Shown here in pieces: positions 1-8,099 of a stretch of 64,000 bases of DNA. Numbering within the stretch: position 1 is the first letter of the stretch; each line of letters opens with the position of its first letter. Position numbers and translations under genes: made by a program. Location of the stretch: the NCBI RefSeq assembly GCF_014648675.1, contig NZ_BMRO01000011.1, positions 138,239 to 202,238 of the forward strand, in the 5' to 3' direction. This stretch comes from Actinomadura livida. GTDB taxonomy: Bacteria > Actinomycetota > Actinomycetes > Streptosporangiales > Streptosporangiaceae. The notes under the pieces are model-generated. The model did not search any database and was not told the DNA's origin. It was given only the letters and a program-made list of their open reading frames with translations.

Positions 1-2862
1 CGGGGAGGACGCCGGCCCCTCCTGGCCGGCCGCGGCCAGGGCCGCCTGCGCGTCCTTGATCCGCTTCCAGGCGTCGCCCATCGCCGGGTAGTCGCCGTTC
101 TTCTGCGCGGCCTCGTAGTCCGACACGGCCTTCTGCAGATCGCCGATCGCCTTCTGCGCGGCCGCGCTCAGCTGCGGCGGCTGGTCGCCGCCGTCCCCGT
201 CCGGCTCCGACGTTGTCGGCGGTGGCGCCGACGTCGCGCCGCCGAGGACCTGCTTCAGCGCCTCGTCGAGGGTGTCCGCCGCGGCGATGCTGTCGCCGTA
301 CCTCACCAGGATCTTGCCGAGGATCGGGTACGGCTGCTGCTCCGTGCCGCCCGCCGCCATCGTGTACATCGGCTCGACGTACAGCAGGCTCCCGCCGAAC
401 GGGATCGTCAGCAGGTTGCCGGGCACGGTCTTCGTGCCGCCCTGTCTCAGCGCGAACAGGTCGGCCTTCACCTGCGTGTCCGTCTCGAACGAGTTCTGCA
501 CCTGCCCCGGGCCCGCCGGTTGCGCGTTGCGCGGCATCTGCAGGATCTGGATCTGCCCGTAGTCGCGGCCCGGTGTCGAGCCGACCGACATGAAGGCCGC
601 CAGCTGCGGGTTGTTGCGCGGGTTGAACACCGTCGTCAGAGAGAACGACGCCTGGTCCTGGCCCGGCATCCGCAGGCTCTGGTAGTACGGCGGCTGCCGC
701 TTGCCCTTCGCGGACGGGTCCTGCGGCACCTCCCAGAAACCCTCGCCGTTGTAGAACGCCGACGGGTCCGTGACGTGGTACTTCGCGAGGACCTTCCGCT
801 GCACCTTGAACAGGTCCTGCGGGTAGCGGAAGTGCGCCTCAAGCTCCGGCGGGATCGACGAGCGCGGCTGGACGGTGTCGTCGAACACCTTCATCCACGT
901 CTTGGTGATCGGGTCGTTCTCGTCCCACTGGTACAGGTGCACGGTGCCGTCGTAGGCGTCCACCGTCGCCTTGACCGAGTTCCGCATGTAGTTGACGTGG
1001 TCGTCGGCCTGCCGCGCCACCGCCGACCGGGTGTCGGTGATGGTGTCGCGGGTCGCGTCGTCGAGGCTCGTCTCCTCCGAGTACGGGTAGTTGTTCGCCG
1101 TCGTGTAGCCGTCCAGGATCCACAGGATCCGGCCGTTCACCACCGCCGGGTACGGGTCGCCGTCGAGGGTGAGCCACGGCGCGGCCTTCTGCACCATCTC
1201 CCGCGGCGCACGGTCGTACAGCAGCTTCGCGTCGTCGTTGATCGCGCCCGACAGCAGGAGGTTCTTGTCCTGGAACTTCGTCGCGTACAGCAGCTTGCGG
1301 AAGAACGAGTCGATCGCGACGCCGCCCTGCCCGTCGTAGTTGTTGCTCTGCTGGCCCGACTCGCTGTTGTCCGGGTAGTTCAGCTCCTGCTGGCCGCGCC
1401 CGCCCACGATCGAGTACGTCGCCGAGCGCTCGCCGAAGTAGATCTCCGGCCGGTCCAGCTTGATCTTCTGGTCGGGGGAGACCGGCATGTTCTTCGTGAC
1501 GAAGTCGGGCACGTTGCCGTCGGCGAACCGGTCGCCGAACGCCGACACGAACCCGTAGCCGTGCGTGTAGACCATGCGGTCCTTCACCCAGCTGCGCTGC
1601 CCCTCCGGCGCCCCGGACAGCTCGCGCAGCGCCACCACCGTGTCGACCAGCTTCCCGTCGATCTGGTAGCGGTCGACGTCCAGCGTGTCGGGGAACCGGT
1701 AGAACGGCCTGATCCGCTGGAGCTGCTGGAACGTCTCGCCCACGACGTTCGGGTCGAGGACGCGGACGCCGCCGAGCTGGTCGGCCTCCTGCTGCAGCTT
1801 CGTCTTGTCCGTGACCGGTTCCTGCCCGTACTGGACGACCTTCGCGCCGTCCACCCCGTAGGCGCGGCGCGTGGCCTCGATGTTGCGTGCGATGAACTGG
1901 CGCTCCTTGGCCAGCTCGTCCGGCTTCACCTGGAACTGCTGGATCAGCAGCGGGTACACCCCGCCGAGCAGGATCGCCGACAGCACCAGCAGCGTGAACC
2001 CGACGCCGGGCAGCATCATCCCGCGGCGCAGCAGGTTCGAGAAGAACATCGCGGCGCAGATCAGCGCGATCACCGCGAGGATCGTCTTCGCCGGGATCAG
2101 CGCGTTCACATCGGTGTACGACGCGCCGGCCGTCACCCCCCGTTCGGAATGCACCAGCCCGTACCGGTCGAACCAGTACGCGACGGCCTTCAGCAGGATG
2201 AACACGCCGAACAGCACGGACAGGTGCGCCCGCGCGGGCGGGCTCGCCTTGTCGCCGGGACCCTGCAGCCGCAGGCCCCCGTACAGGTAGTGCACCATCA
2301 CCGCGGCCACGATCGACAGGATCACCGTCGCGAAGACGACGCCGATGATCAGCCGCAGGAACGGATACGTGAAGACGTAGAACGAGACGTCCTTGTTGAA
2401 CTGCGGGTCCTTCACACCGAACGGCGTCCGGTTCAGGAACGCCAGCCACACCGGCCACTGGCCCGCCACCGACGAACCCGTCAGCAGGCCCAGCACGCCC
2501 AGCATCGACCAGGCGATCAGCCGGCGGCGCGGATCGATCACCGCGCGGTAGCGCTCCAGGCCCTGCTGCTCAACCGACAGCGGCCGGTACGCGGGCCGCA
2601 GCCGGTACGCCACCGCGACGTTCGCGCCCACCACCAGCGCCATCAGCAGCCCTGCCCCGAAGAACAGCACCACCTTCGCCTGGACCTGGGTCGTATAGAC
2701 GTCCGCGAACCCGATGGAACGATGCCACAGCAGGTTCGTATAGACCGACGTGAAGACCAAGAACACGGTCAGCAACACGGCCAGTACCACCAGTATCGGC
2801 AGCATCAGCCGTGTCCGTCCGGTGCCGAGCCGGCGCCCGAAACCGGGAGTCCGGAAGGTCAA
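1..2862 (-). CDS. UPF0182 family large membrane protein (partial, 3' end outside window)
   Basis: The reading frame runs off the left edge, so the C-terminus is missing. 954 codons are visible. The N-terminal third holds about seven hydrophobic segments, beginning at residue 20 with LPILVVLAVLLTVF and separated by short charged loops. The remainder is a large, probably extracytoplasmic domain rich in Tyr, Asp and Asn, ending in a Pro/Thr- and Ala-rich acidic stretch. This layout is that of the COG1615/UPF0182 family, which is widespread in actinobacteria and has no settled function. I chose the TTG at 2862 because GGAGGGG lies just upstream. It is divergent from the PPA1309 gene. Family call is confident; the role is unknown. 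Confidence 0.9.
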   Translation of the reverse strand, partial: MTFRTPGFGRRLGTGRTRLMLPILVVLAVLLTVFLVFTSVYTNLLWHRSIGFADVYTTQVQAKVVLFFGAGLLMALVVGANVAVAYRLRPAYRPLSVEQQGLERYRAVIDPRRRLIAWSMLGVLGLLTGSSVAGQWPVWLAFLNRTPFGVKDPQFNKDVSFYVFTYPFLRLIIGVVFATVILSIVAAVMVHYLYGGLRLQGPGDKASPPARAHLSVLFGVFILLKAVAYWFDRYGLVHSERGVTAGASYTDVNALIPAKTILAVIALICAAMFFSNLLRRGMMLPGVGFTLLVLSAILLGGVYPLLIQQFQVKPDELAKERQFIARNIEATRRAYGVDGAKVVQYGQEPVTDKTKLQQEADQLGGVRVLDPNVVGETFQQLQRIRPFYRFPDTLDVDRYQIDGKLVDTVVALRELSGAPEGQRSWVKDRMVYTHGYGFVSAFGDRFADGNVPDFVTKNMPVSPDQKIKLDRPEIYFGERSATYSIVGGRGQQELNYPDNSESGQQSNNYDGQGGVAIDSFFRKLLYATKFQDKNLLLSGAINDDAKLLYDRAPREMVQKAAPWLTLDGDPYPAVVNGRILWILDGYTTANNYPYSEETSLDDATRDTITDTRSAVARQADDHVNYMRNSVKATVDAYDGTVHLYQWDENDPITKTWMKVFDDTVQPRSSIPPELEAHFRYPQDLFKVQRKVLAKYHVTDPSAFYNGEGFWEVPQDPSAKGKRQPPYYQSLRMPGQDQASFSLTTVFNPRNNPQLAAFMSVGSTPGRDYGQIQILQMPRNAQPAGPGQVQNSFETDTQVKADLFALRQGGTKTVPGNLLTIPFGGSLLYVEPMYTMAAGGTEQQPYPILGKILVRYGDSIAAADTLDEALKQVLGGATSAPPPTTSEPDGDGGDQPPQLSAAAQKAIGDLQKAVSDYEAAQKNGDYPAMGDAWKRIKDAQAALAAAGQEGPASSP

Positions 2863-2981
2863 GAGGCCCCTCCGATCGAGATCTCGCTCACCGGCCGCCC
2901 GCCGGTTCCTGTAGATGCAACTTACCGACTCGCGCGGGGGTTCCCGCACCTCCCCGCACCGAATGCGGGGAAGATGGGCCC

Positions 2982-3509
2982 GTGAGCCTTCTGGAAGAAG
3001 TAGTACTAGATCTTGAACGTCATTCGGCCCAGGAGGGCTGGGACAGTGCGCCACGGCTGTACGCGCTCGTCCGCAGCACCGAACTGCGCCGCGCCGAACC
3101 CGACCTCGCCGATCAGCTCGGCCTGCCTCCCGATGCGGACACTCTAGCCGCACTCGAACAACCCGCCCTCCCCGAGCGGGACGGCGTCGAGAGCGCCCTC
3201 GCCTCCATCGCCTGGCCCGAGGCCGTCGAAGGATGCGCCCTCGTCATGGAACGGGTCGTCCTCCCGCCCGAGGTCGAGGACGACATCCCCGAGGACGAGG
3301 CCGAGGCCGCCGAGTTCGCCGCGACCCACCCCGGACGCGAGGACGTGCGCATGGTCGTCGGCGTCCTCCGCGACGGGAACCGGCACTCCGCCCTCCGGCT
3401 CCGCCGCCACGACAGCGACGACGAGGTCCTCACCGGCCCCGACCTCGTCCCCGCCCTCGCCGAAGCCCTCGCCGCCACCTTCGAACCGGACGAACCCGCC
3501 GAAGGGTAA
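2982..3509 (+). CDS. PPA1309 family protein
   Basis: A 175-residue acidic soluble protein without signal peptide or membrane segment. Recognisable features are an N-terminal helix with LEEVVLDLERHSAQEGWD, a central EGCALVMERVVLPP, and a run of Asp/Glu near residue 100. The sequence matches my memory of the actinobacterial PPA1309 family, whose function is not known. The frame is open further upstream, but GTG at 2982 is preferred because coding character begins there and the region before it is the shared promoter space with the divergent UPF0182 gene. It is followed 10 bases later by moaE, so the two are probably cotranscribed. Confidence 0.8.
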   Translation: MSLLEEVVLDLERHSAQEGWDSAPRLYALVRSTELRRAEPDLADQLGLPPDADTLAALEQPALPERDGVESALASIAWPEAVEGCALVMERVVLPPEVEDDIPEDEAEAAEFAATHPGREDVRMVVGVLRDGNRHSALRLRRHDSDDEVLTGPDLVPALAEALAATFEPDEPAEG

Positions 3510-3519
3510 CCTGCGGACT

Positions 3520-3981
3520 GTGACCCACGACGGTGTAGACCCAGACGGTGCCGGCCGCGACGGCGTCATCCGGCTGCTCGGCGTCCGCGAGACGCCCCTG
3601 TCCGTCGACGAGGTGTTCGCCGCCGTCAGCGCCCCCGGCGCCGGCGGCATCGCCGTCTTCGCCGGCACCGTCCGCGACAACGACCACGCCCGCGCCGTCA
3701 CCGGCCTGTCCTACAGCGCCCACCCCACCGTCGAGCAGCAGCTCCGCGCCGTCATGGAGAAGGTCGCCGCCGACCACCCCGTCATCGGCCTCGCCGCCGT
3801 GCACCGCGTCGGCGACCTGCGCATCGGCGACATCGCCGTCATCGTCGCCGCCTCCAGCGCGCACCGCGCCGAAGCGTTCGCCGCCGGCCGCCGGCTCATC
3901 GACGACCTCAAGGCCCAGGTCCCCATCTGGAAGCACCAGACCTTCGCCGACGGCGGGGACGAATGGGTCGGCGCCTGCTGA
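3520..3981 (+). CDS. moaE: Molybdopterin synthase catalytic subunit MoaE
   Basis: A 153-residue cytoplasmic protein. In the family, MoaE with thiocarboxylated MoaD inserts sulfur into precursor Z to make molybdopterin. Visible family marks are GGIAVFAGTVRDND near residue 45, HRVGDLRIGD near 103, SSAHRAEAF near 117, and the catalytic lysine motif KAQVPIWKHQ near 135, which carries both conserved lysines. Length is normal for the family. The GTG start at 3520 lies ten bases after the PPA1309 stop. No other moa gene is visible nearby, so MoaD and the rest of the pathway must be elsewhere. Confidence 0.92.
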   Translation: MTHDGVDPDGAGRDGVIRLLGVRETPLSVDEVFAAVSAPGAGGIAVFAGTVRDNDHARAVTGLSYSAHPTVEQQLRAVMEKVAADHPVIGLAAVHRVGDLRIGDIAVIVAASSAHRAEAFAAGRRLIDDLKAQVPIWKHQTFADGGDEWVGAC

Positions 3982-4008
3982 CCCCCGCGACCGCATAGAG
4001 TTTCCGGC

Positions 4009-5055
4009 ATGTCCCGTCGTGCCGCCACCCTCACCGTCGCGAGCGTGATCGTCCTCCTCCTCGCCGTCGTCGGCTCGGTCATGCCGGTGCCGTACGTGGC
4101 GCTGACACCCGGACCCACGAAGAACACCCTCGGCACCGACGACGACGGCCGGCCGCTCATCACGATCGACGGCCGCAAGACCTACCCCGACGAGGGCCAC
4201 CTCAACTTCACCACCGTCACCTACCGCGGCGGCCCCGGCGGACGCATCGACCTGTTCACCGCCCTGACCGGCTGGCTCGACGGCGACACCGCCGTCGTCC
4301 CCGAAGAGACGATCTTCCCCAAGGACGAGTCGCAGAAGCAGGTCGAGCAGGAGAACACCCGCCAGATGCAGAACTCCCAGCAGAGCGCCGAAGCCGCCGC
4401 CCTGCGCGAACTCGGCATCGACGTCGCCACCCGCGTCGTCATCGAGGACGTCCAGAAGGACCGCCCCGCCGACGGCGTCCTCAAACCCGGCGACGAGATC
4501 ACCGCCGTCGACGGCACCAAGGCCACCAGCGTCACCCAGATCGTCGACGCCATGTCCGCCCACGACATCGGCGACACCGTCAACGTCACCTACAAGCGCG
4601 CCGGCAAAGAACACGAGGCCGCCCTCAAGACCGTCGCCGACCCCACCGGGGAACGCGCCGTCGTCGGGATCGTCCTCGCCGACCAGTTCAAGATCCCCTT
4701 CAAGATCGACATCAGCGTCGGCGACATCGGCGGCCCCTCCGCCGGCCTCATGTTCAGCCTCGCCATCGTCGACAGACTCACCCCCGGCTCCCTCACCCAG
4801 GGCAAGTTCATCGCCGGCACCGGCACCATCACCCCCGACGGCGAAGTCGGCGCCATCGGCGGCATCCAGCAGAAGATGATCGCCGCCCGCGAAGCAGGCG
4901 CCACCATCTTCCTCACCCCCGCCGACAACTGCCCCGACGCCCGCACCGCCCGCCCCGACGGCCTCCGCCTCGTCCGCGCCGACACCCTCCACGGCACCAT
5001 CCAGGCCATCAACGCCATCAACACCGGCAAAGGCGACGTCCCCGGGTGCGAATAA
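4009..5055 (+). CDS. YlbL-type PDZ domain / Lon-like serine protease, membrane anchored
   Basis: A 348-residue protein with one N-terminal membrane anchor (residues 9-30). A PDZ domain covers roughly residues 130-215, with GVLKPGDEITAVDGTK. A C-terminal Lon (S16) protease domain follows. The catalytic Ser sits in GGPSAGLM near residue 245 and the partner Lys in the GAIGGIQQKM segment near 288, so the Ser-Lys dyad looks intact. This is the usual layout of actinobacterial and Bacillus YlbL proteins, which act at the outer face of the membrane; YlbL has been linked to SOS-induced division control in Bacillus. It ends 44 bases before a tRNA gene. Confidence 0.9.
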   Translation: MSRRAATLTVASVIVLLLAVVGSVMPVPYVALTPGPTKNTLGTDDDGRPLITIDGRKTYPDEGHLNFTTVTYRGGPGGRIDLFTALTGWLDGDTAVVPEETIFPKDESQKQVEQENTRQMQNSQQSAEAAALRELGIDVATRVVIEDVQKDRPADGVLKPGDEITAVDGTKATSVTQIVDAMSAHDIGDTVNVTYKRAGKEHEAALKTVADPTGERAVVGIVLADQFKIPFKIDISVGDIGGPSAGLMFSLAIVDRLTPGSLTQGKFIAGTGTITPDGEVGAIGGIQQKMIAAREAGATIFLTPADNCPDARTARPDGLRLVRADTLHGTIQAINAINTGKGDVPGCE

Positions 5056-5099
5056 ACGACCCGACCACCCCTCCCCATGCCATAGACTTGAAGCATCAC

Positions 5100-5173
5100 C
5101 GCGGGGTGGAGCAGTTCGGTAGCTCGCTGGGCTCATAACCCAGAGGTCGCAGGTTCAAATCCTGCCCCCGCTA
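5100..5173 (+). tRNA. Initiator tRNA-fMet (CAU), copy 1
   Basis: The 74-base sequence folds as a cloverleaf with anticodon CAT in a CTGGG/CCCAG stem. That gives the three consecutive G-C pairs typical of initiator tRNA. Position 1 (C) faces T at position 72, an unpaired end also typical of initiators. The T arm is GCAGG-TTCAAAT-CCTGC and the discriminator base is A. CCA is not encoded. An identical gene lies at 12649-12722. Confidence 0.95.
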
Positions 5174-5181
5174 CGAGTCCT

Positions 5182-5225
5182 GAGGCCCGTGTGGTCGGAT
5201 GTCCTGCATCCTTCCCTCGGGCCTC
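5182..5225 (+). terminator. Hairpin after tRNA-fMet copy 1
   Basis: GAGGCCCG (5182-5189) pairs perfectly with CGGGCCTC (5218-5225) around a 28-base loop. The G6/C6 palindrome at 5236-5255 follows. There is no U tract, so termination is inferred only from position. The same pair of structures follows the second tRNA copy. Confidence 0.45.
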
Positions 5226-5347
5226 TTCGCTGCCTTTGGGGGGACGACCCCCCAATCCCCCCGGTTCCTCCTCCTTCCCCCACCCACCCGCCCCTGGGGC
5301 TCCGCCCCTAGCCCCTCCTTGGTTCTGGTTGTGGGGGTGTTCGGGGC

Positions 5348-6268
5348 TTAGGGGGTGTTGTTTTGGGTTGGTTCTCGGGGGGGATTGTCGTGGTGCTGGG
5401 TTAGTAGGTAGGGGAGCAGCATCTTCAGGGTGTTCGCCGCGTGCCAGGATGCGGTGACGTGGTGATCGTCGTTCTTCGCGGGGTTCGCGTCGTCTGAGAT
5501 GCCGCGGACGACCACCCAGCCGTGTTGGCGGTTCGTGGTCGCGGAGCGTTCGTGGCATGCCTGACTCAGGCCTGCTGCCTCCATGTCCACCGCGAGGATC
5601 TTGTCGTTGAAGGCCGCCAGGTAGCGGACGATGTCGGAGTCGCGGTCGGCGATCACCGCGTCGCCTGAGGCGATGGGGCCATGGTGGAGCCGCAGGTCGC
5701 GGGACATGCCGCCCGGGTCCGCGATGGACAACTCGCCGGGATGGTGATCGGTGAAGAAGGCGTTGACGGCGTGCCCTACGGCAGCGGGAGTCTCGCGCTC
5801 CTCTCCGCGGCGGCTCGTGCCTTGGGGAGTCTCCTTCCGGAGGTCGTAGTAGACGACACGTGTCGCTACGACGACGTCATCCACCCGGACGTCCTTGTGC
5901 AGGCCGCCGCCAATACCCGCCAGGACGATGACCCCCGGATCGTGGTGGCGGTACAGGTTGTCGCACGCCGCCATCGCCGAACGCTGCCCCTGGCCTAAGG
6001 CCTGGATCGCCGCCACCTTTACGGGTGTCTCGCCTGTGTAGAAGCGCAACGGGCCAATTGGGTCCTCCTGGAGACCCAGAGCCACGCAGACAGCGGTTGT
6101 CTCCACATCGAGGATGGTGATGATGCCTACGTCGGTACCGTTGCGCCGATCGTCCGGGCGGGGCGTTGTCCCCAGGTTGACCACGGGGTGATCGCCCACT
6201 GCCGAGGACGTGATGTTCGTGGTGCCGCCCGTGTTCAGGACGCCGTTGACCCGAGTGTGCTCGTTCAC
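5348..6268 (-). CDS. Phosphorylase-superfamily nucleosidase with N-terminal GGTTNI/SAVG tag (putative effector)
   Basis: 306 residues. Residues 48-288 form a PNP/MTA-nucleosidase-like domain: GIGGG at 118-122, VDMEAAG at 227-233 (the purine-site Glu) and GISD at 256-259 (the catalytic Asp). Such enzymes cleave N-glycosidic bonds of purine nucleosides or nucleotides. Residues 8-38 are a separate Gly/Asn/Thr-rich tag, VLNTGGTTNI...SAVG...VN...TPRP, which is nearly the same as the C-terminal tail of the upstream gene. The GTG start overlaps that gene's stop as GTGA and has GGGAG eight bases upstream, so translation is coupled. PNP-fold enzymes serve as nucleotide-destroying effectors in several bacterial immune systems. 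An effector role here is inference; a metabolic MTA/SAH nucleosidase would not need the tag. Confidence 0.75.
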   Translation of the reverse strand: MNEHTRVNGVLNTGGTTNITSSAVGDHPVVNLGTTPRPDDRRNGTDVGIITILDVETTAVCVALGLQEDPIGPLRFYTGETPVKVAAIQALGQGQRSAMAACDNLYRHHDPGVIVLAGIGGGLHKDVRVDDVVVATRVVYYDLRKETPQGTSRRGEERETPAAVGHAVNAFFTDHHPGELSIADPGGMSRDLRLHHGPIASGDAVIADRDSDIVRYLAAFNDKILAVDMEAAGLSQACHERSATTNRQHGWVVVRGISDDANPAKNDDHHVTASWHAANTLKMLLPYLLTQHHDNPPREPTQNNTP

Positions 6269-7620
6269 TTCTGTGCTCCCTGCGTAGCTGGCTGAGGGGT
6301 GGAGTTCTGGTTGACCTGTGCGTTGGAGCCGACTGCCGACTGATTGATGTTCGTGGTGCCGCCCATGTTGAGGACGCTCGCGTTGACGATCGTCTCCGCC
6401 CGCTTCTCGAACGCTGAGGTGTCGATGTTGCGGGCCCACAGGAAATCCTCGGTCGCGTGCAATATCCGCTGCTCAATGATCTTCATGTGGCCGAGGATCG
6501 TCGTCTCGTCGAAGGCGGCCTCGTCCCAGGACACCGCCTTCTCCTCGCGGAGGCTGAACCGTGCCGCGCGGACACCGGGTGCGCGCCGGACGCGGGCCCG
6601 GACGTATCGGGCGAGGTAAACGGGGATTCCGAATGCGAGGCACGATCTCGCGGTTTCGGCCGGCAGGCTCTTCAGCACGTGAAGCGCCATGTGCGGGACG
6701 TACTTATTGCTGCGTTGTGCCCACCGTTCCACCGAACGGATGCCCAACGGCGTCCTCGTCAGTGCACACGTGGCGAGATCCAGGGTCAGCGACCGCCCTT
6801 TGACCGTCACCCGCACGAAGACGCTGGTGACCAGTTCTCCGGACGAGGTGACGCGCATTTCCAGGAAGTGCTGGCAGACATCCTCCGGATCGTTGATCAC
6901 CGTCCTCCGGAAGTCCTCCTCGCTGCGGGCGCGATCGAGTCGCTCGAACGCGCCGCGGGCATCCGCCTCCTCGACGTACACGCGGTGCGTGACTCCGTAG
7001 CCGGGCAGCCGGAACGGATCGCCCAAGTGCCCGATCGGCCGCATCGTGGTGCGCAGGTGCGCTACGAGATCGTGCGCTCTGAACGGGGGGTCGACGTACT
7101 CGCGTCGCGTGATGTCGTCGGCGCCGCTCTGGTCGTGGAGGTCGCCCTTGCGTGGACGGAGCAGCTGGATGGTCAGCGGTGGCAACCAGCGATGTACGAG
7201 TTTGCCGCCGCCCACGAAGAAGCCCGGCTCCTTGTCCGATCGGAAGAAGTCGACGAAGGTCTCCGAGCCCTTTTGCCTGGGTCTGCGGTAAACGACGATG
7301 AGACTCCGTTGCTGGTTGTCAATCGCGTGCAGCCTGCGGTTCTTTCGCACGGGTCCCAGGGGGTCCCCGTCCAGTGTGGTCCTGATGGACCGGCGCCTTG
7401 CGGCGGTGACGGTGGCCGTCACCGCCGTGATCAGCGCGAGCGATGCCGCCGCCCAGCCCACGGTGAGGTGCAGCGGTGTCCGCGCGGCCCCTGCCGCCAC
7501 GGCCGGAGCGGCCAGCAGGAGGCCGCATCCGGCGAGACACACCTTCAGTCGCCGCGTCTGCTCCTTCGGAGGATCCGCATCGGCTGCCTTCTCCTCCTGC
7601 TTCTTCCGGTACTTGGGCAC
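6265..7620 (-). CDS. Membrane protein with C-terminal GGTTNI/SAVG tag, downstream part of a frameshifted gene
   Basis: About 451 residues from a possible GTG at 7620; the upstream part is in another frame at 7545-8024. Residues 25-85 give two hydrophobic helices (LLLAAPAVAAGAA and ASLALITAVTATV) between Arg/Lys-rich flanks. A soluble region of about 330 residues follows, with no domain I recognise. The last 36 residues form the tag SVLNMGGTTNI, SAVGSNAQVN, STPQP, which matches the N-terminus of the following nucleosidase. The gene is joined to that one by a GTGA overlap. Coding frame and composition switch near 7643, so this is probably not an independent gene. The role could be a membrane sensor or scaffold that recruits the nucleosidase through the shared tag; that is inference. 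Confidence 0.6.
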   Translation of the reverse strand: MPKYRKKQEEKAADADPPKEQTRRLKVCLAGCGLLLAAPAVAAGAARTPLHLTVGWAAASLALITAVTATVTAARRRSIRTTLDGDPLGPVRKNRRLHAIDNQQRSLIVVYRRPRQKGSETFVDFFRSDKEPGFFVGGGKLVHRWLPPLTIQLLRPRKGDLHDQSGADDITRREYVDPPFRAHDLVAHLRTTMRPIGHLGDPFRLPGYGVTHRVYVEEADARGAFERLDRARSEEDFRRTVINDPEDVCQHFLEMRVTSSGELVTSVFVRVTVKGRSLTLDLATCALTRTPLGIRSVERWAQRSNKYVPHMALHVLKSLPAETARSCLAFGIPVYLARYVRARVRRAPGVRAARFSLREEKAVSWDEAAFDETTILGHMKIIEQRILHATEDFLWARNIDTSAFEKRAETIVNASVLNMGGTTNINQSAVGSNAQVNQNSTPQPATQGAQK

Positions 7621-8024
7621 GTAGCGGCTCGCGGTGGCCTTCCCTTCGTCTCGCAGATTTCCGGCCCGAGCCGGGCCGCGCAGGCGGCGAGCGGGATTAG
7701 GCCGAGGATGCAGAGCGCCGTGATCGCCGCGGGTGGACTCGACGCGGCCGTGATGCCGAGAACGGCGAGGATGCACACGTGCTGGACTGCGTCCAGAGTC
7801 CACGCCCTCCAAGCATGGTCGGCCACGGGGACGAGATTGAAGCCGTAGGAGGGGGCCGCGCGGTGCCGGAACGCGACGAGGACCTTGTTGACCACCAGAT
7901 TCCGTAACTCCCGGTCCTGGTACACCGCCGCGCACAGTCGGCGCGTCGTCTCGTCGCCGCCGCCCCTGGGAACGGCCCCGGTCTTGATCAGTGACACTGC
8001 CTGGTGGCTCACCACGGCCCCCAA
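7545..8024 (-). CDS. N-terminal part of the frameshifted tagged membrane protein
   Basis: 159 codons from a TTG at 8024; GTG at 8015 or 8012 are equally possible starts. The first 125 residues look truly coding: a charged soluble segment with TRRLCAAVYQDRELRN, then two membrane helices (VCILAVLGITAASSPPAA and CILGLIPLAACAA). After about CETKG the frame turns into Arg/Pro-rich shadow sequence, while the neighbouring frame takes over as GKATASRYVPKYRKK. One extra G in the run at 7642-7644 would fuse both frames into one protein of about 575 residues with four membrane helices. The upstream region carries NrtR-like operators. Real mutation, slippage or sequencing error cannot be separated from sequence alone. 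Confidence 0.55.
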   Translation of the reverse strand: MGAVVSHQAVSLIKTGAVPRGGGDETTRRLCAAVYQDRELRNLVVNKVLVAFRHRAAPSYGFNLVPVADHAWRAWTLDAVQHVCILAVLGITAASSPPAAITALCILGLIPLAACAARLGPEICETKGRPPRAATCPSTGRSRRRRQPMRILRRSRRGD

Positions 8025-8033
8025 CGGTCCTGA

Positions 8034-8056
8034 TTTAAGGTACGAGTGACCTTAAA
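8034..8056. promoter_or_regulatory. Palindromic operator, probable NrtR box 1
   Basis: TTTAAGGT (8034-8041) and ACCTTAAA (8049-8056) form a perfect 8-base inverted repeat with a 7-base spacer. It lies between the divergent nrtR gene and the tagged membrane-protein/nucleosidase operon. AT-rich palindromes of this size next to nrtR are the usual site of NrtR binding; assignment is by position. Confidence 0.65.
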
Positions 8057-8066
8057 ACGGGAACGA

Positions 8067-8089
8067 ATTAAAGTCAATACGACCTTTAA
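8067..8089. promoter_or_regulatory. Imperfect operator, probable NrtR box 2
   Basis: ATTAAAGT (8067-8074), a 7-base spacer, then ACCTTTAA (8082-8089). It has the same spacing as box 1 and 6-7 of 8 matches per half-site. Its centre lies 33 bases, about three helical turns, from box 1. It ends 10 bases before the nrtR start, so autoregulation is likely. Confidence 0.55.
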
Positions 8090-8099
8090 AGGGTGTGGG

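Larger units (their letters stand above)
5100..5310 (+). repeat. tRNA-fMet plus 3' flank, direct repeat copy 1
   Basis: The tRNA and about 140 bases after it recur at 12649-12861 in the same orientation. The tRNA and the next roughly 58 bases appear identical between copies, and the remainder differs by a few substitutions and single-base indels. The shared flank includes the hairpin at 5182-5225, the palindrome TTGGGGGG-ACGA-CCCCCCAA at 5236-5255 and a GGGGCTCCGCCCC hairpin at its end. Between this and the stop of the next gene at 5348 I see only G/T-rich sequence. Confidence 0.85.

Noticed and set aside
520..2985. 821-residue plus-strand open frame
   Set aside because: It is the antisense shadow of the UPF0182 gene, rich in Arg/His/Val repeats without domains; the minus-strand reading gives a recognisable family.
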